Assembly (NCBI GenBank): GCA_048058975.1 | Contig: JBLLNP010000016.1 | Span: 1-64,000, forward strand | Length of the DNA stretch: 64,000 nucleotides | Source: RHLJ01 sp048058975 | GTDB lineage: Bacteria; Bacteroidota; Rhodothermia; Balneolales; Balneolaceae | Direction of reading: 5' to 3' | Shown here: positions 26,893 to 34,012 of the stretch, one piece after another | Layout of the letters: each line of letters begins with the position of its first letter | Numbering within the stretch: the first letter of the stretch is position 1 | Program-made: the position numbers and the translations under genes | Notes under the pieces: model-generated | Told to the model about the DNA's origin: nothing | The model's database searches: none | Seen by the model: only the letters and a program-made list of their open reading frames with translations

Positions 26893-28195
26893 GCAGCTAA
26901 CTCCGGAATATGTGCAATACTGGTTTGCGGTGGGCTTCAATAAATTTCTCAGGGTATTCTGGTATTTTTGCTTGTTCGAATTTACAAGGTACATCATCAT
27001 TGATTACATCATACTATTTTTTAAATGGATAACAAGAAAAAGCGATGATAAACAATTTGAACAAGCTCGTCGAGCCTTTTTCCTTGAAAATCCTTTGGTT
27101 TCTATCATTATTCCCGGCAAGAATGAAGGCGCTCATTTGTTTAAACTCACCAAATCGCTTGCAGAGCAAACTTATAAAAATTTTGAACTCATTATTGTGG
27201 ATGATGGCTCAGATGATGAAACCCCTATAATTGGCAAAAACCTGGAGCGGCTAGGACTCATAGATATGTTTATCAGAAATGAGATACGTGGAGGAAAGGC
27301 ATCAGCGGCAAATCTGGCTCTTCGCTATGCTAAAGGAAAATATATCGTGCATCTTGATGCCGACTGTTCTTTTGACAGAGACGCTATTGAAAGAATAGTT
27401 ATCCCATTCTACTACGACGAAAAAATCGGAGCGGTAGGAGGGAATGTGAAAGTGAGAAATTACAATGATTCTCTTTGTGCGAGCTTGCAAGCTATTGAAT
27501 ATTTAAAGACTGTATCAGTAGGAAGAATTATCACCTCTTACCTCGGCATTTATAAAATTGTATCCGGTGCATTTGGGGCATTTAAGCCAGAGATTTTAGA
27601 TAAAATCGGAGGCTGGGATATTGGCCCTGGACTGGATGGTGATATCACCGTTAAAATTCGAAAATGTGGGTATAAAATTCACTTTGAACCGAAAGCTATT
27701 TGTTTGACCAATGCCCCTTCAAAATTCAAGGTATTAACCAAGCAACGGTTACGTTGGGACAAATCAATCATTCGATTCAGGGTTAGAAAGCACCGGGATG
27801 TCTATTTCCCGCATGCCAACTTTAACTGGTCGAACTTCTTCGCTTTGTTCGAAAATGTTTTTTATAACGTTATTCTTGATCTGATGTGGATCATATACAT
27901 GATTGATATTCTCTTTAATTACACTTCATCACTACAGTTTATTATCCCGATGAATTTCACTCTATATGTAGTGATGAGTTATGTACAGATGGGAAGTATT
28001 CTGTTATTCACCGAACGAAAAAAGCAAGAAATGAAGCTAATTAAATTCATTCCACTTATGACTATCTATACCGGAATATATCTACGCGTAGTCCGCACGA
28101 CTGCTTATTATCAGGAATTCTTCTTCAAGCGCTCTTATGAAGATGTCTGGAACCCATCCAAATCATCCTCAATGGCGCAGAGGTATGGGTTATAG
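26885..28195 (+). CDS. Processive family 2 glycosyltransferase (exopolysaccharide synthase)
   Basis: A 436-aa inner-membrane enzyme of the cellulose/hyaluronan/PgaC synthase type. An N-terminal membrane segment is followed by the catalytic domain with VSIIIPGKNEG, the nucleotide Asp in IVDDGSDDET, DAD in VHLDADCSFDRDA, the acceptor Asp in GLDGDITVK and the processivity motif KQRLRWDKS. Several C-terminal helices (about 325-425) would form the translocation channel. With the dehydrogenase, adaptor and TolC-like genes it makes a synthase-dependent secretion set. The product is probably rich in N-acetylhexosaminuronic acid, by inference. Confidence 0.92.
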   Translation: MFEQLTPEYVQYWFAVGFNKFLRVFWYFCLFEFTRYIIIDYIILFFKWITRKSDDKQFEQARRAFFLENPLVSIIIPGKNEGAHLFKLTKSLAEQTYKNFELIIVDDGSDDETPIIGKNLERLGLIDMFIRNEIRGGKASAANLALRYAKGKYIVHLDADCSFDRDAIERIVIPFYYDEKIGAVGGNVKVRNYNDSLCASLQAIEYLKTVSVGRIITSYLGIYKIVSGAFGAFKPEILDKIGGWDIGPGLDGDITVKIRKCGYKIHFEPKAICLTNAPSKFKVLTKQRLRWDKSIIRFRVRKHRDVYFPHANFNWSNFFALFENVFYNVILDLMWIIYMIDILFNYTSSLQFIIPMNFTLYVVMSYVQMGSILLFTERKKQEMKLIKFIPLMTIYTGIYLRVVRTTAYYQEFFFKRSYEDVWNPSKSSSMAQRYGL

Positions 28196-28229
28196 AGGAA
28201 AATGGATACAATGTTCAATTTGTGTTTCT

Positions 28230-28286
28230 AAGTAAGTCTTAGATTTGCTTTGCATTCTACTTTTAAGTCGCAGACTTAAAAGATCA
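28230..28286. repeat. Hairpin-pair repeat unit R1
   Basis: A decayed first palindrome (GTAAGTCTTAGATTTGC at 28232-28248) and a perfect second one (TTTTAAGTC-GCA-GACTTAAAA at 28261-28281), ending 18 bp before the stop of the next minus-strand gene. It is the shortest member of the family described at 28941, 30934 and 33023. Confidence 0.8.
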
Positions 28287-28303
28287 ATGAGAAAAATTGA
28301 AAT

Positions 28304-28840
28304 TTAATCACCCACAGAAAACTCCAAAAACTGGCCTTCAATGTCTTTATAGATAAAATTCAATTTGTAATCCGGGCAATCAGAAGAACCAAAATCAACA
28401 GAACCATCTGTTACCATTGTATATGCTCCGGTTCTGTTTAAGGTAATTTCCACTTCAAGCTCATAATTTCCAGTTTGATTGTTAAACTCCATCTCAAACC
28501 AAACAGGAACACGACCCTGAGTACCTTTTTTAATCGTTACTTCATTTTCCAGGAACAGGTCTCCTTTGCCTTCTACCGAAATTAATTGAAGTAGCCCTGT
28601 TTCATCGCCAGATTCTTCAAGAATGTTTACAGACTCACCAAAATAGTTATTATTTGCAGGGATACTTGCGCTAAGTATGATCTTATCTCCAGGGCTATAA
28701 CTAGTTTGAAGAGGAGTAATAGTTACCAATTGTACATAACTTTCTTCTTCCCAATTTTCAACGAGTTGGCATTCATCGTCAAAGCACCGAATAGCAAGTA
28801 AATAGGGAGCGATAAGAAGTAGGAGGATTACTTTTTTCAT
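28304..28840 (-). CDS. Secreted protein of unknown function
   Basis: A 178-aa protein from the ATG at 28840, with a hydrophobic leader (MKKVILLLLIAPYLLA) and a Cys soon after (IRCFDDEC) that is a poor lipobox. The mature part looks all-beta, with FEMEFNNQTGNYELEVEITL near the middle, suggesting an immunoglobulin-like or beta-sandwich fold. No family recognised. It is the first of a set of minus-strand secreted proteins, each with a hairpin-pair repeat behind its stop codon. Confidence 0.7.
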   Translation of the reverse strand: MKKVILLLLIAPYLLAIRCFDDECQLVENWEEESYVQLVTITPLQTSYSPGDKIILSASIPANNNYFGESVNILEESGDETGLLQLISVEGKGDLFLENEVTIKKGTQGRVPVWFEMEFNNQTGNYELEVEITLNRTGAYTMVTDGSVDFGSSDCPDYKLNFIYKDIEGQFLEFSVGD

Positions 28841-28940
28841 TTTGAAGAGTATTGATGGTGAATAATTCAGCAAAGCTACGAACAGATTTAGTTTTTATTT
28901 TATGCAATTCTCAGACTTCACTAAGATGGGCTCTTAAGTT

Positions 28941-29386
28941 CTGGTTTTCAAAGTTTTGTAACTTGAAAGAGGTTGCCTAGGAAGGCTACAGATTTCTATT
29001 CGGTTACCTAATCCGATTTCAACAAACGAAAAAAAGCGTTGCCTTTAATGCAAGTCTAAGACTTGCTGTACTTTTTACTATCAAGCCGCAGACTTAATGG
29101 ATCATAGGCCAATGGTTCCCGAGCAAGTATTAATTACATACACATCTGCCTCTTCATTGAACTCACAAAGTTCAAATCCTTCATTCTCAAAATCCCTTCG
29201 CATAGAGGAGGTCTCTGAGAAGTTGAGCTTACAGCCGAGGGTTTCAAATGCCACTTTTTTCATGGCGGTAAAGATAAGGAAAATGAAAAGGGGAGGCGAA
29301 CGGGTTTTTTAGGGAGAATGTGGGAGGAGAATGCAAGTCTAAGACTTGCTCTACTTTCTACTTTTTAGTCAAAAACTTAAAATATC
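28941..29386. repeat. Composite repeat element, copy A
   Basis: About 445 bp in four parts: a left segment shared with copy C (TTTGTAACTTGAAAG near 28954), the tract GAAAAAAAGCGTTGCC, a hairpin pair (GCAAGTCTAAGACTTGC at 29050-29066, a decayed second arm at 29080-29097), an mtaB 5' fragment (29102-29263) with a linker, then a second hairpin pair (GCAAGTCTAAGACTTGC at 29333-29349 and a weaker stem at 29363-29382). It ends 17 bp before the stop of the amidohydrolase gene. The region from 28874 to 29402 holds no other gene. Confidence 0.85.
29102..29263 (-). pseudogene. Broken 5' fragment of mtaB (copy A)
   Basis: On the minus strand an ATG at 29263 opens 53 codons that match the start of MtaB almost exactly for about 48 residues: MKKVAFETLGCKLNFSE, SSMRRDFENEGFEL and NTCS are kept. 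Identity is lost after NTCSGTIG, and a TGA ends the frame at 29102. About 18 bp of the mtaB leader (CATGGCG and AAAGATAAGGA) is also copied. It cannot encode a working enzyme, as the radical-SAM domain is missing. Confidence 0.88.
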
Positions 29387-29402
29387 TGAGGGTCGGGATG
29401 TT

Positions 29403-30740
29403 TCAATTTAATCTTACCACTTTACCCTTCTTAATGACCGATTTGATTGATAGTGTGTTTCTTATATTTTCTAAAGGGTTATTTGCTAGCAGCAGTAAAT
29501 CTGCATAGTAACTTTCTTTTAGCTGCCCATAATTTTTAAGGTCAAAATACATCGCGGGATTAGTAGTTGCAGTTTGTAGCGCTTCGAGTGGTGAAAGTCC
29601 AGCCTCTTCTACCATTAGGAAGAGTTCTTCATGCAACGAATACCCTGGGAGTCCTCCTTCGCAAGAAGCATCCGAGCCGGCTAACAACCCAATACCTTCA
29701 TTACTAAATCGCTTTACAAGTTTGGTTAATGCCATCCACCAAAGTGAATCTACTTTATGATCTTGGGAGGCCATCATTGCCTTCAAATGGTTATGCATTC
29801 CTTCATTTACAGAGCTTGGCATTTGATTGCGCAAAGGATGATTGATCCATTCGTCATCCTGGAATCTGGATCGGGCTAATTGAACTGACATCGTTGGCGT
29901 GAACCAAGCTTTATTTCTTTTGAAAGCATCAATAACATTTTCAGCATCATCGATCCAGGGTTTTACAAATTCTCGGTCTTCTTTGGTATAATTATCTTCA
30001 ACCATAAAATTCTCTAGCACCATTGAATCATTGGTGAAACTGTAAAGTATAGGTTCGCGGATATGCTCTATACTCTTTTGTCCTAAATCCAAAATGTCTG
30101 AGAGTAGAAATGGTTCCGAGACATGGCCAGCGAAATCAAGGTTATATTGCTCAGATAAGCGAGCTATTTCCTGATATGATTCCCAAGAGATCTTTTCATA
30201 GACTTTGATGAAATCAACTTTATCTCTGAGATTTTGATCAAATGCATTTTTAATGTCCTCTTTTGATGAAACGGGAAATGAGGTCGGCCAACCAGTTCCA
30301 GAAAGATGGGTTCCGGCAATGAATAATTGTGGACCATCTAAAATTCCATTCTTAATGGTATTTTTCCATTCGCTCATATACTCTGGACTGAGTGATTCAC
30401 AACCGTCAGTAGGATTGTCAACGCGGCCACCCATGTCTCTTACACCAGTTATACCATAATCAAGAAACATTGAAAAATAAGTTGAATCCTGAATGTGGAC
30501 ATGCATATCCCAAAGAGCTGGTATCAGATAATTATCAGAAGCATCTATTGTTCTAATTGTTCGTTTAGAGATTGCATTTGGTTTATTAATCTCAACAATT
30601 GATGAATCTTTGATTAGTACGTCTCCCTTAGTAATCTCCCCATTGTTGATGTCAATAATATTTACATCCCGAATTACTAAATCATATTTCGGGGTGCATG
30701 AAGTGAGAATTAGTGTTAGAAGGAGTATTACTGATTTCAT
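29403..30740 (-). CDS. Amidohydrolase family lipoprotein (imidazolonepropionase-like)
   Basis: A 445-aa lipoprotein (lipobox ILTSC at residues 11-15) of the metal-dependent amidohydrolase superfamily. The composite domain starts DLVIRDVNIIDINNGEI. The metal site shows WDMHVHIQD, a lysine in VDFIKVYEKI, His in FAGHVSEPF, His in SIEHIREP and Asp in LLAGSDASCEGG. The order fits periplasmic or surface-anchored members whose substrates are mostly unknown. It stands alone, framed by composite repeats A (3' side) and B (5' side). Confidence 0.88.
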   Translation of the reverse strand: MKSVILLLTLILTSCTPKYDLVIRDVNIIDINNGEITKGDVLIKDSSIVEINKPNAISKRTIRTIDASDNYLIPALWDMHVHIQDSTYFSMFLDYGITGVRDMGGRVDNPTDGCESLSPEYMSEWKNTIKNGILDGPQLFIAGTHLSGTGWPTSFPVSSKEDIKNAFDQNLRDKVDFIKVYEKISWESYQEIARLSEQYNLDFAGHVSEPFLLSDILDLGQKSIEHIREPILYSFTNDSMVLENFMVEDNYTKEDREFVKPWIDDAENVIDAFKRNKAWFTPTMSVQLARSRFQDDEWINHPLRNQMPSSVNEGMHNHLKAMMASQDHKVDSLWWMALTKLVKRFSNEGIGLLAGSDASCEGGLPGYSLHEELFLMVEEAGLSPLEALQTATTNPAMYFDLKNYGQLKESYYADLLLLANNPLENIRNTLSIKSVIKKGKVVRLN

Positions 30741-30933
30741 AGAGTTATAACCTTCAACATAAGAATAATATTCCTTGAGTTGGTGTTATCCTGGTTTCAT
30801 CTTTAATTTTTATTGTTGTTATCCCTGTAATTTGGTGGGCTAGATGAAGAAAGTTGAATTACTCACAAAGTACAAACATCATTTTAAATAAGCCTAAAAA
30901 GTATCATTTTTCAGGAAAGAGTGTTAACCCGAG

Positions 30934-30996
30934 TCAAAACTCATCTTCAAACTCAACCATTAGGTTTTCTTTACTGAAAATTTCTGAGGCATCGGG
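30934..30996 (-). pseudogene. 3' fragment of the kef-type antiporter gene
   Basis: On the minus strand the bases encode PDASEIFSKENLMVEFEDEF and then TGA. The last 18 codons of the antiporter at 34013 are AAEVFREERPPLEFEEEF, with nine identical positions, mostly conservative changes elsewhere and the same stop. At the DNA level the last 22 bp differ at two sites. It is a decayed tail with no start, at the left end of composite repeat copy B. Confidence 0.6.
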
Positions 30997-31067
30997 TTAC
31001 CTAATCGATTTCAAACCAAAAAAAGCGCTGCCCTGATTCAATTCTAAGGCTTGCTTTACTTCCACTT

Positions 31068-31250
31068 TTAAGTCTCAGACTTAACGGTCATAGGGCCAAT
31101 GGTACCCGAGCAAGTATTAATTACATAAATGTAAGCTTCTTCGTAAAGCTTACAGAGTTCAAATCCTTCATTCTCAAAATCCCTTCGCATAGAGGAAATC
31201 TCAGAGAAGTTGAGCTTAAAGCCGAGGGTTTCAAATGCCACTTTTTTCAT
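31068..31250 (-). pseudogene. Broken 5' fragment of mtaB (copy B)
   Basis: An ATG at 31250 on the minus strand opens 60 codons. The first ~52 match MtaB and copy A (MKKVAFETLGFKLNFSE, SSMRRDFENEGFEL, NTCSGTIG). The essential first cysteine (LGCKLN) is now Phe, and further changes (ELCKLYEEAYIYV) show loss of constraint. Copies A and B share NTCSGTIG where mtaB has NTCSVTM, so both descend from one already broken copy. Confidence 0.88.
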
Positions 31251-31392
31251 GGCGCTAAAGATAAGGAAAATGAAAAAAGGGGAGGCGAGCGGTTTTTTTT
31301 AAGAAGAGAGAGGAAGCTTTGATGCGAGTCATAGACTTTCTATATGTTCAAACTTAAGTCATAGACTTAAAAGTTCTGAGTAGCACACAGCT

Positions 31393-32322
31393 CTAATTTT
31401 TTAATATCCAGTTTATCAAGTCATCCTTATCTACAATAGCCCAACTATGTGGGTGGCGCTCACCATTTGCTCTGTACCCTTTATCTTTTGTTGGGATATA
31501 TTCGATATGCTCAAATCCTTTTGTTTTTAGACTCTCAAATAACTTCTCAATATAGAAAGCGTTCGTTTGGTCATAATCTGCCATTCGATGTTCTTTCCAC
31601 CAAAGGGTATCAGGTTCTGTATAAAGCCTGATTTTAGTGTTTTTTAAGTTGTTTAGATTAGACGTGTTATCGGTATTAAATGTGAATACAGCTTTCTCCT
31701 CATAGTTTTTGGTATCATCTTTCGGGTTTCCGAAGTTTTTACCTAAAGTCTCTATCAACCAGTTGCTTTCTTGAATAGCAGGTTCTGAAAAATCTCGTTC
31801 TATATTTTTTTCTGAAGATTTATAGAGTGCAACCAAATCTATTGGTGAGTCAATAATAAATACTCCTTTCGGGTCGATATAGAATTGCTTCATTCCAATT
31901 ATATAATTGCTGATTAAAAGGCTTACAACACCTCCACTGGAAAAACCACCGATGGTTATATTGTTAGTCGGTAACTGATTTTCCTCAAGTATATTCTGTA
32001 AGTGGCTTGCAAGCTCTTGTTTTTCATTTTCCTCAAGCCAAAGTTTCTGATTAAAATTCGATAGTACAACTGCAATGTTATTTTTCATTGCTATATCAAG
32101 AATTTCAAATTCTCTTCTTATGTCCTCTGCAACTTCTGGATAACCTCCAAATAGGACTAAAACTGCTTTAACTTCCTCTTTTGGTTTATAAAGTTCATAG
32201 TCTTCTTTTGTGATTTCCGTGTGCACTAAATTTTCAGTAGTTGATTCCTTTTCTTTATGGTTCTGTTTACAGGAAGTAAGTCCTATAAAAGTAAGAATTA
32301 AAATTATTGATGCTCTTTTCAT
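31393..32322 (-). CDS. Alpha/beta-hydrolase-fold lipoprotein
   Basis: A 309-aa lipoprotein from the ATG at 32322 (MKRASIILILTFIGLTSCKQ, lipobox LTSC). The fold shows VKAVLVLFGGYPEVAED early, the nucleophile elbow ITIGGFSSGGVVSLLIS (Ser in G-x-S-x-G), DSPIDL in the core and His near the end (GERHPHSWAIVDKDD). The catalytic set suggests an esterase or related hydrolase on the outer side of a membrane; the substrate is unknown. Another lipoprotein gene is upstream by 108 bp. Confidence 0.75.
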   Translation of the reverse strand: MKRASIILILTFIGLTSCKQNHKEKESTTENLVHTEITKEDYELYKPKEEVKAVLVLFGGYPEVAEDIRREFEILDIAMKNNIAVVLSNFNQKLWLEENEKQELASHLQNILEENQLPTNNITIGGFSSGGVVSLLISNYIIGMKQFYIDPKGVFIIDSPIDLVALYKSSEKNIERDFSEPAIQESNWLIETLGKNFGNPKDDTKNYEEKAVFTFNTDNTSNLNNLKNTKIRLYTEPDTLWWKEHRMADYDQTNAFYIEKLFESLKTKGFEHIEYIPTKDKGYRANGERHPHSWAIVDKDDLINWILKN

Positions 32323-32430
32323 TCTTCTAATCATACAAGTGAAGTTGATGATGGGGTGCAAGTTCTACTTCAACGGTATCTATAACTATTTTACGGTTTG
32401 ATAAGTAAGTTTTAAACATTGTTTGAAATG

Positions 32431-32883
32431 TTATTTACACATTTCGATTCCCCAATCAGTATGTCCTTTTCCATCCCAACATTTCCAATTCTTTTTAATG
32501 GCGATTACTTTCCATCTGTTGTTTACTCTTTCTAATTCCATAACATACTTTAAACCTCTTTGAGAGTCATCCAACATATTATCATGAATTAAGGTTACTG
32601 TTGTTCCCCCATTTTTAATGCTATTTTCAAAGGTCTCAATTTTCTCATTTCCTTCTCCAGTCTCTATCTCAATGGGGTAGTGTAATTTAATTACATCTTT
32701 GGCTGATAATGATTGATCCATCGATTCTAATAGCTGATTTATCTTATCAACATTCATTAATTCGAATTTTTCAGAATCTACTTTATTGTCAGTTTCCGTG
32801 TATTCAGGTTCTTTCGGGATTTTATGTTCTTGCTTACAGGAAAGAAGCGAGAGCGTAATAAAAAACGTGATAATTAATTTCAT
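32431..32883 (-). CDS. Small lipoprotein of unknown function
   Basis: A 150-aa lipoprotein (MKLIITFFITLSLLSCKQEH; lipobox LLSC). The body looks NTF2-like or alpha+beta (KYVMELERVNNRWKVIAIKKN), and it ends in a short Cys/Trp-rich tail (WKCWDGKGHTDWGIEMCK) whose two cysteines could form a disulphide. An upstream ATG at 32895 adds four residues. No family recognised. It lies upstream of the hydrolase lipoprotein and may be co-transcribed with it. Confidence 0.68.
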   Translation of the reverse strand: MKLIITFFITLSLLSCKQEHKIPKEPEYTETDNKVDSEKFELMNVDKINQLLESMDQSLSAKDVIKLHYPIEIETGEGNEKIETFENSIKNGGTTVTLIHDNMLDDSQRGLKYVMELERVNNRWKVIAIKKNWKCWDGKGHTDWGIEMCK

Positions 32884-33022
32884 AAGTTTATTCAATTATT
32901 TTACTTACTAGACAATGTAATAACATTATGGAATGAGTTATAACCAAACCACCAGTTTATTTGAGACTTTCAAAAGCCATTAAGCTCAAAGTGATAAGAA
33001 TTATCAATATTCCCCTAGTGAT

Positions 33023-33170
33023 CTTTCAAGTTTGTAACTGAAAAGAAGTTGTTCAAGAAGTCTCCAGACTTCTATTGTTGTATCGTTCAATTTTGAACGA
33101 AAAAAAGCTACTCTAATGCAAGTCTGATACTTGCTTTACTTTCTACTTTTAAGTCGCAGACATAAAAGAT
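33023..33170. repeat. Composite repeat element, copy C (no mtaB piece)
   Basis: About 150 bp with four palindromes: AGAAGTCT-CC-AGACTTCT near 33056, CGTTCAATTTTGAACG near 33084, GCAAGTCTGATACTTGC at 33118-33134 (one mismatch) and TTTTAAGTCGCAGACATAAAA at 33147-33167. Before the third lies CGAAAAAAAGCTACTC. The left part aligns with copy A. It ends 11 bp before the stop of the next gene. The 295-bp gap 32884-33178 holds nothing else that I can support. Confidence 0.8.
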
Positions 33171-33178
33171 CAAGGTTT

Positions 33179-33949
33179 TTAATTTACTCTTTGAGCCTTC
33201 TCTACAAGCTTTCCATTATCATAGATATTCAAAGTACTTGCAGTAGTTCCTTCTTTTAAAAACTCAAAAACAACATTCTGGTAGTTCAGATAGAATTTAT
33301 TTTCTGTCTCTGGAAAAAGCTCTTTTGTCCAAACAGTTTCTCCTTCCACTATATCTGAAACCCTCAATAATTTTCCTTCTCTCTTGATATTCACAATTCG
33401 GTCTGGAAGTGCAAAATCGCCTACATACTGGTCTAAAACTTCCTGAGATAATTCAACTTCAGCGAGAGGTTGATGATCATAACTTATAACCCTGGTCAGC
33501 TTCCATTGATTATTAATTAGCTTCCATAGAGCAGATAATTTACCGGAACCGATTAATTTTTCATTTCCATCAGGGATTTGCAAATAAAACACGTGTTCGG
33601 CTAGCTCCAATGCTCCAAAATTATTCATCGGATATACGATCATTGATTCTTCAATCAACTCTCTTCTAATTGGTTGTCTGGTACGTTGTTCATCTCCACA
33701 GAACATAGCCATGCTCTTCATCTCGTCATCTTTAGAAGCCGTATATCCACTTTTATCATGGAAGAATTCAAAGTCTTCTGATAGGTAAGATGAGTATTCT
33801 TTAAGATCACAATTGTTCTGAGCTGTAAAATATAAACTATCCATATGCGAAATCTGATCGAAAAGTTCACCATAATATTGAGAGTACGTTGATTGATAAG
33901 AACAACCAATCACGATTATAGAGCAAATAATTCTAAAAAGTTGTTTCAT
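33179..33949 (-). CDS. Secreted two-domain protein (NTF2-like plus DUF3471-like)
   Basis: A 256-aa protein with a signal peptide (MKQLFRIICSIIVIGCSYQS, likely cleaved after YSQ). The first domain (about 27-165) is an NTF2-like DUF4440 cone (YSSYLSEDFEFFHDKSGYTA, then LWKLINNQWKLTRVISYDHQ). The second (about 172-256) resembles the DUF3471 beta domain seen behind beta-lactamase-like enzymes (YVGDFALPDRIVNIKREGK). Function unknown. Composite repeat copy C lies just behind its stop. Confidence 0.75.
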   Translation of the reverse strand: MKQLFRIICSIIVIGCSYQSTYSQYYGELFDQISHMDSLYFTAQNNCDLKEYSSYLSEDFEFFHDKSGYTASKDDEMKSMAMFCGDEQRTRQPIRRELIEESMIVYPMNNFGALELAEHVFYLQIPDGNEKLIGSGKLSALWKLINNQWKLTRVISYDHQPLAEVELSQEVLDQYVGDFALPDRIVNIKREGKLLRVSDIVEGETVWTKELFPETENKFYLNYQNVVFEFLKEGTTASTLNIYDNGKLVEKAQRVN

Positions 33950-34012
33950 AAAAAGCTTATTACTTTTGATAAGTGAGGATCAAAGATTCTATAATGTAAA
34001 ATTAAGAGGAAA

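Larger units (their letters stand above)
30934..31372. repeat. Composite repeat element, copy B
   Basis: This copy resembles copy A in order: GGTTACCTAATCGATTTC (30995-31012), CAAAAAAAGCGCTGCC, a decayed hairpin (31038-31054), TTAAGTC-TCA-GACTTAA (31068-31084), an mtaB 5' fragment up to 31250, a linker, and a final pair at 31324-31340 (decayed) and 31354-31370 (TTAAGTC-ATA-GACTTAA). Its left end carries the antiporter tail. It stops 20 bp before the stop of the hydrolase gene. The 327-bp gap 30741-31067 holds only this material. Confidence 0.82.

Noticed and set aside
29050..29066. CRISPR repeat
   Set aside because: The palindromic repeats are few, uneven in spacing and without spacers of constant length; no cas gene lies nearby.
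31068..31250. Genuine short MtaB-like protein
   Set aside because: It lacks the radical-SAM domain and has lost an essential cysteine; it is a fragment inside a repeat.
28230..33949. Integron-like gene cassette array
   Set aside because: The gene-plus-palindrome layout is suggestive, but I find no RYYYAAC/GTTRRRY core sites at the ends of the repeats and no integron integrase in the window.
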